Source: Variovorax sp. YR752 (GTDB lineage Bacteria > Pseudomonadota > Gammaproteobacteria > Burkholderiales > Burkholderiaceae_C). From it: a stretch of DNA of 45,535 nt. The stretch covers positions 1 through 45,535 of the forward strand of contig CAMATD010000007.1 of assembly GCA_945860785.1 (NCBI GenBank), in the 5' to 3' direction. Positions 1 to 9,340 of the stretch are shown here, piece by piece (the stretch's first letter is position 1; each line of letters starts with the position of its first letter). The notes beneath the pieces were generated by a model, which was given only the letters and a program-made list of their open reading frames with translations, searched no databases and was not told the DNA's origin. The position numbers were made by a program, and so were the translations under genes.

Positions 1-43
1 GCTGCTCGGGGCGCTGCTCGGGGCGCTGGCCGGGGCGCTGGCC
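1..43 (+). repeat. 12-bp tandem repeat in the signal peptide
   Basis: Four imperfect copies of a 12-base unit (GCTGCTCGGGGC twice, then GCTGGCCGGGGC and a degenerate copy) encode the Leu-Leu-Gly-Ala / Leu-Ala-Gly-Ala hydrophobic stretch of the binding-protein signal peptide. Copy number could vary by slippage without breaking the frame. Confidence 0.6.
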
Positions 44-1572
44 GCCCCAGTGTGCGCCCAGACGCTCACCGTCGGCCTGAAGGGCGAGCCGATGTCGCTC
101 GATCCGGCGTTTCGCGCCATCACCACCGACATGGAAGTGGCGCAGCACATCTTCGAGCCGCTGGTGACATCGGATGCCGACATGAAGCTCCAGCCCGCGC
201 TGGCCATCGAATGGAAGCTGGTCGAGCCTACGCTGTGGGAGTTCAAGCTGCGGCCCGGCGTGAAGTTCTCCGACGGCACGCCCTTCACGGCCGACGACGT
301 GGTGTTCTCGCTCGACCGGCTCTTCAAGGTGCCCAACAGCCCGTCGCCGATGTCGGTGTTCGCGCGCGGCATCAAGCAGGCGCGAGCGGTCGACCTGCTC
401 ACCGTGCGCATCGAGACCAGCGCGCCCAACCCCAGCCTGCCGCGCTCGATGGAGCGGCTCATGATCATGTCGAAGAAGAGCGCTTCGGGCCCCGCGCCCG
501 AGGGCAAGACCACGGCGCAGCTCAACGGCGGCGACGGCCTCGTCGGCACCGGGCCCTTCGTCTTCGCGTCGTGGAGCCGCGGCGCAGAGATCGTGCTCGC
601 ACGCAACCCGCAGTATTGGGGCGCCCCGTGTCTTGGCAGAAGGTGGTGCTGCGCTTCATGACCAACCCGGCCGCGCGGCTCAGCGCGCTGCTGTCGGGTG
701 GCGTCGACATCATCGAAGACCCCGCGCCCGACGACCTGCCGCGGCTGCTGAAAGACCCGCAGGTGAAGGTGTCGAGCGCGCCCACCACGCGTCTCATCTA
801 CATCGGTCTGGACAGCGCCGCGCCCGACTTCGCGGGCCTGAACGCCAACCCGCTGAAGGACGTGCGCGTGCGTCGCGCGCTGGCGCTGGCCATCGGCCGC
901 AAGGTGCTCGGCGAACGCATCATGGAAGACGTGGGTCTGCCCACCGCCGGCACCATCGTGCCCATGATGGAAGGCGGCGGCACCGGTGCGAAGCTGCCAC
1001 CGGCCGACGTCGCGGGCGCGAAGAAGCTGCTGCAGGAAGCCGGCTATCCCAACGGCTTCACGATGACGCTGGGCGCGCCCAACGGCCGCTACATCAACGA
1101 CGCCAAGGTGGCGCAGGCGGTGGCGTCGATGTGGGGCCGCGCGGGCGTGAAGGTGTCGCTCGACACACCCACCACTGCCATCTTCTTCAAGAACCTCGTG
1201 GCCTACGACTATCCGAGCCACATCACGGGCTGGGCCGACACGGTGCCGGCCGAGCGCATGCGCGCGCTGTTCGCCACGCGGGGCGACAAGCCCGGCGACG
1301 GCGCCACCAACTACGAGCGCTACAAGAACCCCGAACTCACCGCGCTCATCGACCGCGCCTCGTCCACGCTCGACGAAGCCGAGCGCATCGCGCTCGTGCG
1401 CAAGATCGAAAGAACCGCCGTCGACGACGACGTGGCCGTGATCCCGCTGCACTTCGAGAAGACGGCCATGGCCATGCGCAAGGGCCTGAGGTACGCCACG
1501 CGGGCCGACTAGATCTACATGTCGCAGTACGTGCGGCCCGATGGCGCGGCCGTGGTCGAGCGCGGCAAGTAG
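2..1572 (+). CDS. Peptide/oligopeptide ABC transporter periplasmic binding protein, 5' partial, frameshift and in-frame stop
   Basis: Binds the peptide-type substrate in the periplasm and delivers it to the permeases encoded downstream (solute-binding family 5, DppA/OppA-like). The start lies outside the window; the first residues are the hydrophobic tail of a signal peptide ending around APVCAQ, followed by TLTVGLKGEPMSLDPAF, the usual mature N-terminus of this family. WEFKLRPGVKFSDGTPF is the family signature. The frame is broken twice. Near 628 one G seems missing (frame 2 ends in NPQYWGAP and frame 1 resumes at SWQKVVLRFM). At 1510-1512 TAG stands where the reading continues as I-Y-M-S-Q-Y-V to a true TAG at 1570-1572. 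Both look like single-base errors. Six bases separate the stop from the next gene, so it is the first visible gene of the dpp/opp-like operon. Confidence 0.88.
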
Positions 1573-1578
1573 GCAGAC

Positions 1579-2556
1579 ATGCCAGCCTTCGTCTTCGCGC
1601 GGCTGATGCAGGCCGCCATCGTGCTGCTGGCGGTGTCGGCGCTGGTGTTCCTGGGCGTCTACGTCATCGGCAATCCGGTCGACGTGATGATCAACCCGCT
1701 GGCCACGCAGGCCGAGAAGCTGGCCGTGGCGTAGTCGCTGGGCCTCGACCAGCCGGTGTGGGTGCAGTACGGGCGCTTTCTGGCCGGCGCACTGCACGCC
1801 GATTTCGGCCGCAGCTTCCTGGCTGGCCAACCCGCAATGCAGCTGATCTTCGAGCGCGTGCCCGCCACGCTCGAGCTGGCCGTGATGGCCATGCTCGTCG
1901 CCACGCTCATCGGCGTGCCGCTGGGCCTGTATGCGGCGGTGCGGCCGGGCGCGTGGCTCGCGCGCGCGGGTATGGGATTCTCGATCGTGGGGCTGAGCCT
2001 GCCGTCGTTCTGGATCGCTATCGTGCTCATCATGGTGCTGGCCGTGTGGGCCGGCGTGCTGCCGTCCTGGGGTCGCGGCGACACGCGCGTGCTGTTGGGC
2101 ATTCCGTGGAGCTTTCTCACGCTCGACGGCCTCAGCCACATCGTGCTGCCGGCGCTCACGCTGGCCTTGCCCAAGATCGCGCTGCTCGCGCGGCTGACGC
2201 GCGCGGCGGCCATGGAGATCGTGGGCAGCGAGTACATGCAGTTCGCGCGCGCCAAGGGCCTGTACCGCTCGCGCATCGTGGGCGTGCACCTGCTGCGCAA
2301 CCTCATGGTGCCGCTGGTGACGGTGATCGGCATGGAATTCGGGCGGCTCGCCGCGTTCTCAGTCATCACCGAATCGATCTTCGCTTGGCCCGGTGCGGTC
2401 GAGCTGCTCATCGATTCGATCGTGCAGCTCGACCGGCCCGTGGTGGTGGCCTACGTGATGGTGGTGGTGTCGTTCCTCGTGGTGCTAAACCTCGTGCTCG
2501 ACCTGATGTACGGCGTGCTCGACCCGCGCATCCGTTTGAAAGCGGGTGCCGCATGA
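1579..2556 (+). CDS. Peptide ABC transporter permease, DppB/OppB type, one in-frame TAG
   Basis: Inner-membrane channel subunit of the peptide importer. From ATG 1579 the product is about 325 residues: a first transmembrane helix at about 10-30, a periplasmic loop, then the binding-protein-dependent permease domain (about 95-320). The EAA loop that contacts the ATPase is at about 218-242 (YMQFARAKGLYRSRIVGVHL). The only disruption is TAG at 1732-1734, in a position that reads A-[Q]-S-L-G-L-D-Q-P-V-W in the family, so CAG is the likely original. The start lies 6 bases after the binding-protein stop, and the stop overlaps the next permease start. A start downstream of the TAG (about 1756) would lose the first helix and is unlikely. 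Confidence 0.88.
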
Positions 2557-3482
2557 CCAAGCTCCCGCCGCCGATGAGCGCCGCCGCCGTGCCCTCGACA
2601 CGCCCGCCCAGGGGCCGCTGGCGAACCACCTTCGAGCGCCTGTTCGAAAGCCGCGTGGCGACCTGCGCCAGCATGGTGCTGGCGCTCATCGTGCTGGCCG
2701 CGCTGCTGGCGCCGTGGATCGCGCCGCAGAACCCTTATGACCTCGCGAGCCTCGACATCCTCGACTCGAAGCTGCCGCCGGGCGGCCTGTCGGGCGACGG
2801 CAGCATGCGCTACTGGCTGGGCACCGACGAGCAGGGGCGCGACATGCTCTCGGCCATCCTGTTCGGGCTGCGCATCAGCCTTTACGTGGGCGTCCTGGCC
2901 ACGCTGGGCGCGCTGCTCATCGGCACGCTCATGAGCCTCACCGCGGCGTTTGCGCGCGGCTGGGTCGACGCGCTGATCATGCGCATCGTCGACATCCAGC
3001 TCGCACTGCCGGGCGTGCTCATCGCGCTGGTGCTGCTGGCGATCCTGGGCAAGGGCGTCGACAAGGTGGTGATCGCGCTCATCGTCGGCGGCTGGGCCTA
3101 CTTCGCGCGCGCGGCACGGGCCGCGGCCATGGTGGAGCGCGACAAGGAATACATGGAGGCGGCCGTGTGCCTGGGCTTCGGCCGCGCGCGCCGGTTGCTG
3201 CGGCACCTGCTGCCCAACTGCATGCCGCCGCTGATCGTGATCGCGACCATCGAGTTCGCCGAAGCCATCGCGGCCGAGGCGGCGCTGTCCTTCCTGGGCG
3301 TGGGTGTGCCGGTGAGCGAGCCTTCGCTGGGCATGCTCACGGCCAACGGCTTCGACTACCTGATGTCGGGGCGCTACTGGCTGTGCCTGTTTCCGGGGCT
3401 GGCGCTGGCCATCGCCATCCTGGCCTTCAATATCGCCGGCGACCGGTTCCGCCAGATCGTCAATCCGAGGGGCGAACGATGA
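2553..3482 (+). CDS. Peptide ABC transporter permease, DppC/OppC type
   Basis: Second channel subunit of the peptide importer, 309 residues and intact. A cytoplasmic N-terminus rich in Pro and Arg precedes a helix at about 38-55 and the conserved LGTDEQGRDMLSAILFGLRI, diagnostic of DppC/OppC proteins. The five-helix permease core follows, with the EAA motif near 199-222 (YMEAAVCLGFGRARRLL). The ATG overlaps the last bases of the upstream permease gene, and the TGA overlaps the next ATG, so the genes are translationally coupled. Confidence 0.93.
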   Translation: MTKLPPPMSAAAVPSTRPPRGRWRTTFERLFESRVATCASMVLALIVLAALLAPWIAPQNPYDLASLDILDSKLPPGGLSGDGSMRYWLGTDEQGRDMLSAILFGLRISLYVGVLATLGALLIGTLMSLTAAFARGWVDALIMRIVDIQLALPGVLIALVLLAILGKGVDKVVIALIVGGWAYFARAARAAAMVERDKEYMEAAVCLGFGRARRLLRHLLPNCMPPLIVIATIEFAEAIAAEAALSFLGVGVPVSEPSLGMLTANGFDYLMSGRYWLCLFPGLALAIAILAFNIAGDRFRQIVNPRGER

Positions 3483-4495
3483 ACGTGTCGAACATGCAGC
3501 CGGGTACGCAGCAAGAGGCCGTGCTGTCGGTCGCGGGCCTGAAGACTTGGTTCGCCATGCGCGAGGGCATGGTGCGCTCGGTCGACGGCGTGGACCTGGA
3601 ACTGGCGCGCGGCGAGATCGTCGGTCTGGTCGGCGAATCGGGCTCGAGCAAGAGCGTGACGGGCTTCTCGATCATGGGGCTGGTCGATCCGCCGGGCCGC
3701 GTGGTCAGCGGACGCGTGCTGCTGGGCGGACGCGACCTGGTCGCCGAAACGCCCGAGGCATTGCGCTCGTTGCGCGGGCGCAAGCTGGCGATGATCTTCC
3801 AGGACCCGATGATGACGCTCAACCCGGTGCTCAGCGTCGGCACGCAGATGACCGAAGCCGTCACGGCGCACGCGAAGGTGTCAAGGAGGCAAGCGCGCGA
3901 GCGCGCGCTGCAAAGCCTCGTGCGCGTGGGCATCGCCGCGCCGGAAAAACGGCTAGCCGCCTATCCGCATGAACTCTCGGGCGGCATGCGCCAGCGTGTG
4001 GCCATTGCCATCGCATTGCTGCACCAGCCCGACGTGATCATCGCGGACGAGCCCACCACCGCGCTAGACGTCACGATCCAGGGCCAGATCCTCTATGAGG
4101 TGCAGCGCCTGTGCCGCGAGTCACGCACCGCGCTGCTTTGGATCACGCACGACCTGGCCGTGGTGGCGGGGCTGGCCAACCGCGTGGCCGTGATGTATGC
4201 CGGGCGCATCGTCGAATCGGCGCCGACGCGCGCGCTCATCGAAAGGCCGCGCCACCCTTACACGGCCGGGCTCATTGGCGCCGTGCCTCGCATCGGGCAG
4301 GCGCATGGCCAGGCGCTTGCGCAGATTCCTGGCAGCGCGCCCAACCCGCTCGAGCCGCGCACGGGTTGTTCGTTCGCGCCGCGCTGTTCGCGTGCGCAGC
4401 CGAAGTGCCGCGAACACGAGCCCGAACTCACATCACCCAGCCCCGGCGTCAGCTGGCGCTGCTGGTTTCCACTCGGCACCGCGGAGGCCGCATGA
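3479..4495 (+). CDS. Peptide ABC transporter ATP-binding protein, DppD/OppD type
   Basis: Cytoplasmic ATPase powering the importer, 338 residues, no stop or frameshift. Visible motifs: Walker A at 52-59, Q-loop in [15 protein letters not shown] signature [15 protein letters not shown], Walker [14 protein letters not shown]-loop WITHDLAVV, and the C-terminal oligopeptide-transporter extension with cysteines ([15 protein letters not shown]) that binds an iron-sulfur cluster in some homologues. The Walker A reads GESGSSKS instead of GESGSGKS: the third glycine (codon at 3647-3649) is Ser, an unusual change in the phosphate-binding loop. Start and stop overlap both neighbours by four bases. Confidence 0.93.
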   Translation: MNVSNMQPGTQQEAVLSVAGLKTWFAMREGMVRSVDGVDLELARGEIVGLVGESGSSKSVTGFSIMGLVDPPGRVVSGRVLLGGRDLVAETPEALRSLRGRKLAMIFQDPMMTLNPVLSVGTQMTEAVTAHAKVSRRQARERALQSLVRVGIAAPEKRLAAYPHELSGGMRQRVAIAIALLHQPDVIIADEPTTALDVTIQGQILYEVQRLCRESRTALLWITHDLAVVAGLANRVAVMYAGRIVESAPTRALIERPRHPYTAGLIGAVPRIGQAHGQALAQIPGSAPNPLEPRTGCSFAPRCSRAQPKCREHEPELTSPSPGVSWRCWFPLGTAEAA

Positions 4496-5496
4496 GCAGC
4501 ACGGCACCATTGCTCGAACTCAAGGCCGTCGAGAAACGCTACGGCACGCGCAGCGGCGGCATGGGCGCGGCGTTGATGTCTCGCTTCGGCCTGCGCGCGC
4601 CGGCAAGCGAAGTGCATGCGGTGCGCGACGTCGACCTGTCGGTGCGGCCCGGCGAAGTGGTCGGGCTCGTGGGCGAGTCCGGCTGCGGAAAGAGCAGCCT
4701 GGGCCGCTTGGCCGCGGGCATCGCCAGGCCGAGCGGCGGCCAGATCATGTTCCGCGGCGAAAACGTCGATGCGCTCGACGCAACGAGGCGGCGGGCCTTC
4801 GACCTCGGCGTGCAGATGGTGTTCTAGAACCCGTTCGCGTCGCTGAACCCGCGCATCCGCGTGGGCGAAGCCATCGGCGAAGCGGCGCGCGTACACGGCC
4901 TGGTCGCGAAGGCCGAGCTGGTCGATCACGTCGCTCAACTGATGCACAAGGTCGGGCTCGACCCGAGCTATGCGCAGCGCTTTCCTCATCAGTTCTCGGG
5001 CGGCCAACGCCAGCGCATCGTCATTGCGCGAGCGTTGAGCGTGCAGCCAACACTGCTGATCTGCGACGAGGCCGTCGCCGCGCTCGACGTGTCGGTGCAG
5101 GCGCAGGTGTTGAACCTGTTCATGGCGCTGCGCGACGAGATGAACCTGGGCTACCTGTTCATCAGCCATAACCTTGCGGTGGTCGAGCGCATGGCCGACC
5201 GCGTGCTCATCATGTACCTGGGGAAGATCGTGGAATCGGCCCCGGCGCGCGATCTGTTCGCGCGGCCGTCGCACCCCTATACGCGAGCGCTGCTCAACGA
5301 GATTCCGTCGCTCGACGGTGGTGCGCGTGTCTACATCCCCATCAAGGGCGAGCTGCCTTCGCCGCTGAACCCGCCGGGCGGCTGCGCATTCCATCCGCGC
5401 TGCCCGCACGCGATGCCGGTGTGCAGCCAGCAAAGCCCGGAACTCAGGGCCGTGGCGCCCGGGCATTCGAGCGCCTGCCACCTTGATGCAAGGTAG
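4492..5496 (+). CDS. Peptide ABC transporter ATP-binding protein, DppF/OppF type, one in-frame TAG
   Basis: Second ATPase of the importer, 334 residues. Walker A GESGCGKSS lies near residue 60, the signature FSGGQRQRIVIARAL and H-loop FISHNLAVVERMADR follow, and the C-terminus carries the usual Cys-rich PPGGCAFHPRCPHAMPVC segment. TAG at 4825-4827 interrupts the Q-loop: the surrounding reading is QMVF-[Q]-NPFASLNPR, where Gln is essentially invariant because it couples nucleotide to the membrane subunits. The Walker B reads LLICDEAVAALDVS where DEPVSALD is usual. The true stop is TAG at 5494-5496. This is the last gene of the peptide operon. Confidence 0.9.
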
Positions 5497-5703
5497 CGCG
5501 AGTAAATCGCTCCGGGCACGCCTCGGGCGAGGACGCGGCGAGGAATGTTGACGAGACTCTGTCGCCCGACGGAACGAACGCCAGCCAACTACATCGATTC
5601 CGCGTTGAACATCGGGACCTTCACGCCATAGGTCACATCACGATCGATTCGATGCCTTCGGTCAAAGTGGCGACGAGTCCGATACCGGCCACCGCAGAAG
5701 CCC
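5497..5703. other. Intergenic gap between convergent operons
   Basis: About 200 bases between the end of the peptide operon (plus strand) and the end of the sugar ABC operon (minus strand). No convincing gene was found on either strand. A short GC hairpin (CCTCG-GG-CGAGG near 5519) follows the peptide operon but has no T-run. Minus-strand frames contain short peptides that match no family I recognise. Confidence 0.4.
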
Positions 5704-6746
5704 TCAGCCCTGCTTGCGCATCGCAAAGCAAGCCCCGGCCACGAGGATGAAGGCCCCGATGATCACCTTCTGCCAGGTGCTGGGCACGCCCGCCAGGATC
5801 AGCACGTTGTTGATCAGCGTGACCCGCACCACGCCGAGCAGCGTGCCGCCCACGGTGCCGCTGCCGCCGGTGATGCGCGCGCCGCCGAGGATCACGGCGG
5901 CGATCACGTCCAGCTCGTTGCCCACCAGGTCGAAAGGATTGGCCAGCCGCGTGCTCGACACATGCACGATGCCCGCGAGGCCCGAGAGGAAGCCCGCGTA
6001 CGCGAACACGAAGACGTGAACGGTGCGCAGGTTGTAGCCCAGCCGCTCCGCAATCGCCAGGCTGCCGCCGATGGCATACACCGCGCGGCCGATCAGCGTG
6101 CGGTTCAGCAGCCACCAGGTCAGCACCGCCGCACCGGCCAGCACCAGCACGGTGGCCGGCAGCACCGCGTGCAGGCCCTGCGGCGTGTCGAAGCGCCAGA
6201 GCGCGAGCTTGCCGAAGGAACCCATCGGCAGCGGCACGTTCATGAAGAACACGGTGCCGACAAAGGTCAGCAGGATGCCGCGGTACAGGTACTGCGTGCC
6301 GATGGTCACGATCAGCGAGGGCGCCTTGAGCCAGTGCACCAGCAGGCCGTTGAGCACGCCGAGCACCGCGCCGCTGGCCGCACCCGCCACCAGCAGCAGC
6401 GCGATCGGCGCTTCCGGAAAGTATTCAACACGAGCTTGGTGATGCTGTACATCGTGAGCGCGGCAATCGCCGCGAACGACACGTCGATGCCGCCCGCGGC
6501 CAGCACGATCAGCACGCCGAGCGCGAACAGGCCCAGCACCGTGCAGGCGCGCACGATGTCGAACAGCACCGGCAACTGGAAGAAGCTGGGATTGATCGCG
6601 CCCACCACCAGGCTCACCAGCACGATCAGCGCCAGCGTGAAGACCGAAGGACGCTGCGCGAGCCAGTGGCGCCAGGACGTGCGGGCCCGGGGCTCGGGGG
6701 GCGCGGGCACAGCGGGGGTGTGCGCTTGCATGGTGGAAGCCGTCAT
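5704..6746 (-). CDS. Sugar ABC transporter permease (RbsC/RhaP-like), frameshifted
   Basis: Inner-membrane subunit of a ribose-class sugar importer. From the ATG at 6746 the product is 347 residues once one missing base is restored near 6423: one frame ends ...ITKLVLN and the next resumes at F-P-E-A-P-I-A-L-L. The protein has an amphipathic N-terminus, about eight to ten hydrophobic helices and the branched-chain/ribose permease motif GGIDVSFAAIAALTM near residue 85, plus GGARITGGSGTVGGTLLG towards the C-terminus. Its start overlaps the stop of the ATPase gene (ATGA), so they are co-translated. It is the last gene of the minus-strand sugar operon; the second permease is encoded at 9341-10394, suggesting a heterodimeric channel. 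Confidence 0.87.
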
Positions 6747-8314
6747 GAGAATGCGGGAGAGGGTGTATCGGAAACCAGCGCGCGGTACAGCTCGCTTTCG
6801 GCCAGCCCTTGCGCGTCGAAGTCGTGGGCGATGCGGCCCTTGCGCATCAGCAGGATGCGGTCGCAGTTCTGCAGCAGCTCCTGCAGGTCGTCGCTGACCA
6901 GGATCACGCCCAGCCCCTGCTCGGCCAGCCGCTGCACAATGCGGTAGATGGTGTCCTTGGAGCCGACGTCCACGCCCACGGTCGGGCCGTGCAGGATCAG
7001 CACCCGCGGATCGATGGCGAGCCAGCGCCCGATCAGCACGCGCTGCTGGTTGCCGCCCGAGAGCGACTGCACCGGCCGGTCCACGTCGGGCGTGGCGATC
7101 TGCAGGTCGGCGACCGTGCGTTCGGCCAGCGCCTGGCACTGGCGCGCATCGAGCGCGCCGAAGCGGCCACGCAGGCGGCTGAGCACGGCCGTGACGATGT
7201 TGTTGCGGATCGGCTTGTCCAGAAAGAGGCCTTCGCTGAGCCGGTCTTCCGGCACATAGCCGATGCCCTGGCGGATGCCGTCGGCCGGTGTCTTCAGCAC
7301 GATCTCCTTCGACGCGAGCGAGATGCGGCCACGGTCCGCGGCCTGCACGCCCGCGAGCGCCATCGCCAGCTCGTTGCGCCCCGAGTCGAGCAGCCCGGTG
7401 ATGCCCAGGATCTCGCCCTTGTGCAGCGTGAAGCCCACGTCGCTGAACTGCGTGCCGCGGCCCAGCGACTCGACCTTGAGCAGCACGTCGCCGTCGTGCG
7501 AGCGATGGCGATAGCGTGCACCGTCGAGCTGCTTGCCGGTCATCCAGTGCGCGAGTTCGGCCTTGGTGAAGTCCTTGATCGGCCCCTGCGCGACCTTGGT
7601 GCCGTCGCGGAACACGATGGCCTGGCCACCCATGGCCATGCACTCGTCCAGCTTGTGGCTCACGAACAGCACCGCCACGCCCTGCGCGCGCAGGGCCTCG
7701 ACCACGTGCACGAGGTTGTCCACCTCCTTCTGCGTGAGCGAGGTGGTGGGCTCGTCCATGATGACCATGCGCGCGCGCGTGGCCACGGCGCGCGCGATCG
7801 CCACCAGCTGGCGCGTGGCGATCGGCAGCTCGTCGACGCGGCGCGCCAGGAAGGCGGCATCGGTCGGCAGCTTCACCGTCTCCAGCGCGCGCACGGCCGT
7901 GGCCGCCACCGCCTTGCGGTCGAAACGACGCGCCAGCTTGCCGCTGGTGCTCACCAGCTGCTCGCTGAGTGCGACGTTCTCGGCCACGCTCATGTTCGGC
8001 AGCAGGGACAGGTCCTGGTAGACCGTCTCGATGCTGAGGGTGAGCGCCTCCAGCGGCGACAGCGCATCGTGCGGCCTGCCGTCGATCACGATGCGGCCCT
8101 GGCTCGGCGGCTGCGCGCCCGAGATGATCTTGATCAGCGTGCTCTTGCCGCAGCCGTTCTCGCCGAGCAGGTGGTAGATCTCGCCGGCCTCGATCGTCAG
8201 GTCGATGCCGCGCAGCGCATGCACGCCCGCGAAGCGCTTGTGCACGTCCTGCACTTCGAGGAAGACGCGGCGCCCGGCCGGGGCGTGCGTGGGGGGCGCT
8301 GCTGCAAGGGTCAT
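6743..8314 (-). CDS. Sugar ABC transporter ATPase with two ABC domains (RbsA/RhaT-like)
   Basis: Energises the sugar importer; 523 residues and intact, the usual length for RbsA/MglA-type proteins. The first ABC domain (about 20-255) has Walker A LLGENGCGKST, an unusual signature region (LPIATRQLVAIARA) and Walker B MVIMDEPTTSLT. The second domain (about 275-510) lacks a normal P-loop (ITGLLDSGRNELA, as in RbsA) but has an intact signature LSGGNQQRVLIGRWL. Its Walker B is degenerate: LILHGPTVGVDVG replaces the usual LILDEPTRGVDVG, losing both the acidic Mg ligand and the catalytic Glu. Only one composite ATP site is therefore expected to hydrolyse. It lies between the binding protein and a permease in one operon. 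Confidence 0.93.
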   Translation of the reverse strand: MTLAAAPPTHAPAGRRVFLEVQDVHKRFAGVHALRGIDLTIEAGEIYHLLGENGCGKSTLIKIISGAQPPSQGRIVIDGRPHDALSPLEALTLSIETVYQDLSLLPNMSVAENVALSEQLVSTSGKLARRFDRKAVAATAVRALETVKLPTDAAFLARRVDELPIATRQLVAIARAVATRARMVIMDEPTTSLTQKEVDNLVHVVEALRAQGVAVLFVSHKLDECMAMGGQAIVFRDGTKVAQGPIKDFTKAELAHWMTGKQLDGARYRHRSHDGDVLLKVESLGRGTQFSDVGFTLHKGEILGITGLLDSGRNELAMALAGVQAADRGRISLASKEIVLKTPADGIRQGIGYVPEDRLSEGLFLDKPIRNNIVTAVLSRLRGRFGALDARQCQALAERTVADLQIATPDVDRPVQSLSGGNQQRVLIGRWLAIDPRVLILHGPTVGVDVGSKDTIYRIVQRLAEQGLGVILVSDDLQELLQNCDRILLMRKGRIAHDFDAQGLAESELYRALVSDTPSPAFS

Positions 8315-8325
8315 GGTTCGCAGGC

Positions 8326-9330
8326 TCAGAAGGCGTACTTCTTGTAGTTCTGCTTGTCGACCTCGACCCAGGCTTGGCCCGTGACGATGACGCCGACGCC
8401 AGGTCCCTTCTTGACCGAGACCTTGTTGTAGCCCGGCACGCCCATGTCGGCACCATCGGCGATGGTCTTGCCGTCGATCAGCATCTTGGCCGCCTTGTTC
8501 ATGACGATGCCGGCATCCTTCGGGTCCCAGAAGGCGATGCCGCCGACCGCACCCGACTCGAGGAACTTGGCCGCCTCGCTCGGCAGCCCGGTGCCGAAGA
8601 CGCAGACCTTGCCCTGCAGGCCCGCTTCTTCCACGGCGCGGCCGATGCCCAGCACGTCGAGCGACGACGAGCCCTGGAAGCCCTTCAGGTCGGGGTGCTT
8701 GCGCAGCATTTCCTTGGCCTTGCCGTAGGCCTTCTCGGCATCGTTGAGCGATTCGTTCTTGGCATCGACCAGCGTCATCTTGGGGTACTTCTTCGCGTTC
8801 GAGGCACCGCCGTCGGCCCACTGCACCTGCGACTGGCTGCCCAGCGAACCCACCAGCGAGGTCCACTTGCCCTGCTGGCCCATGCAGGCCGAGAGGCGCT
8901 CGTTGATGCGCGCGCCGTAGGCGGTGTTGTCGAAGGCCTCGATGTCGACCATGGTGTTCTTCTGGTTGTCGGCCTCGTGCGTCACGACCTTGATACCGCG
9001 CTCCATCGCGCGCTTGAGCACGGGCTCCAGCGTGGGCGGGTCCATCGAGACCACGGCGATGGCGTCGACCTTCTTGGCCACCAGGGCTTCCACCAGGCGC
9101 TGCTGCTGTGCGGCGTCCGACTGGGCCGGGTCGATCTGGCGCGTGGCCACGCCCGGCGTGTTCGCGCCGAATTCCTTCACGCCCACTTCCATGCGGTTGA
9201 ACCAGCTGATGCCCGTGATCTTGACCACGGTGACGATGTCTTGCGGCTTGCCCGGTGCGTGCAGCGCCGAGGCGAAAGCCACGGTGGTGAGTGCGAGTAC
9301 GGCGCAGGCGATCCTTGTTTTCTTCAGCAT
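8326..9330 (-). CDS. Sugar ABC transporter substrate-binding protein (RhaS/RbsB class)
   Basis: Periplasmic receptor of the importer, 334 residues and intact. A short basic N-terminus and hydrophobic stretch (MLKKTRIACAVLALTTVAFA) form a Sec signal peptide. The mature part opens with IVTVVKITGISWFNRMEVGV, the start of periplasmic-binding-protein-like domain 4, and contains the typical AIAVVSMDPPTLEPVLKRA hinge strand and the inter-lobe segment SSLDVLGIGRAVEEAG. Such proteins bind small pentoses, rhamnose or autoinducer-2; specificity cannot be read directly. The neighbouring deoC and kinase genes point to a deoxy-pentose. It lies between the permease and ATPase genes. Confidence 0.9.
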   Translation of the reverse strand: MLKKTRIACAVLALTTVAFASALHAPGKPQDIVTVVKITGISWFNRMEVGVKEFGANTPGVATRQIDPAQSDAAQQQRLVEALVAKKVDAIAVVSMDPPTLEPVLKRAMERGIKVVTHEADNQKNTMVDIEAFDNTAYGARINERLSACMGQQGKWTSLVGSLGSQSQVQWADGGASNAKKYPKMTLVDAKNESLNDAEKAYGKAKEMLRKHPDLKGFQGSSSLDVLGIGRAVEEAGLQGKVCVFGTGLPSEAAKFLESGAVGGIAFWDPKDAGIVMNKAAKMLIDGKTIADGADMGVPGYNKVSVKKGPGVGVIVTGQAWVEVDKQNYKKYAF

Positions 9331-9340
9331 TTCTTGTCTC

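Noticed and set aside
1510..1512. Genuine amber recoding in this organism
   Set aside because: TAG also ends several genes correctly (1570, 5494, 36251) and the damage includes indels and a TAA, so random error is simpler.
633..2552. Upstream extension of the DppC-like permease frame
   Set aside because: The frame is open by chance over the binding protein and first permease; the real permease begins at ATG 2553.
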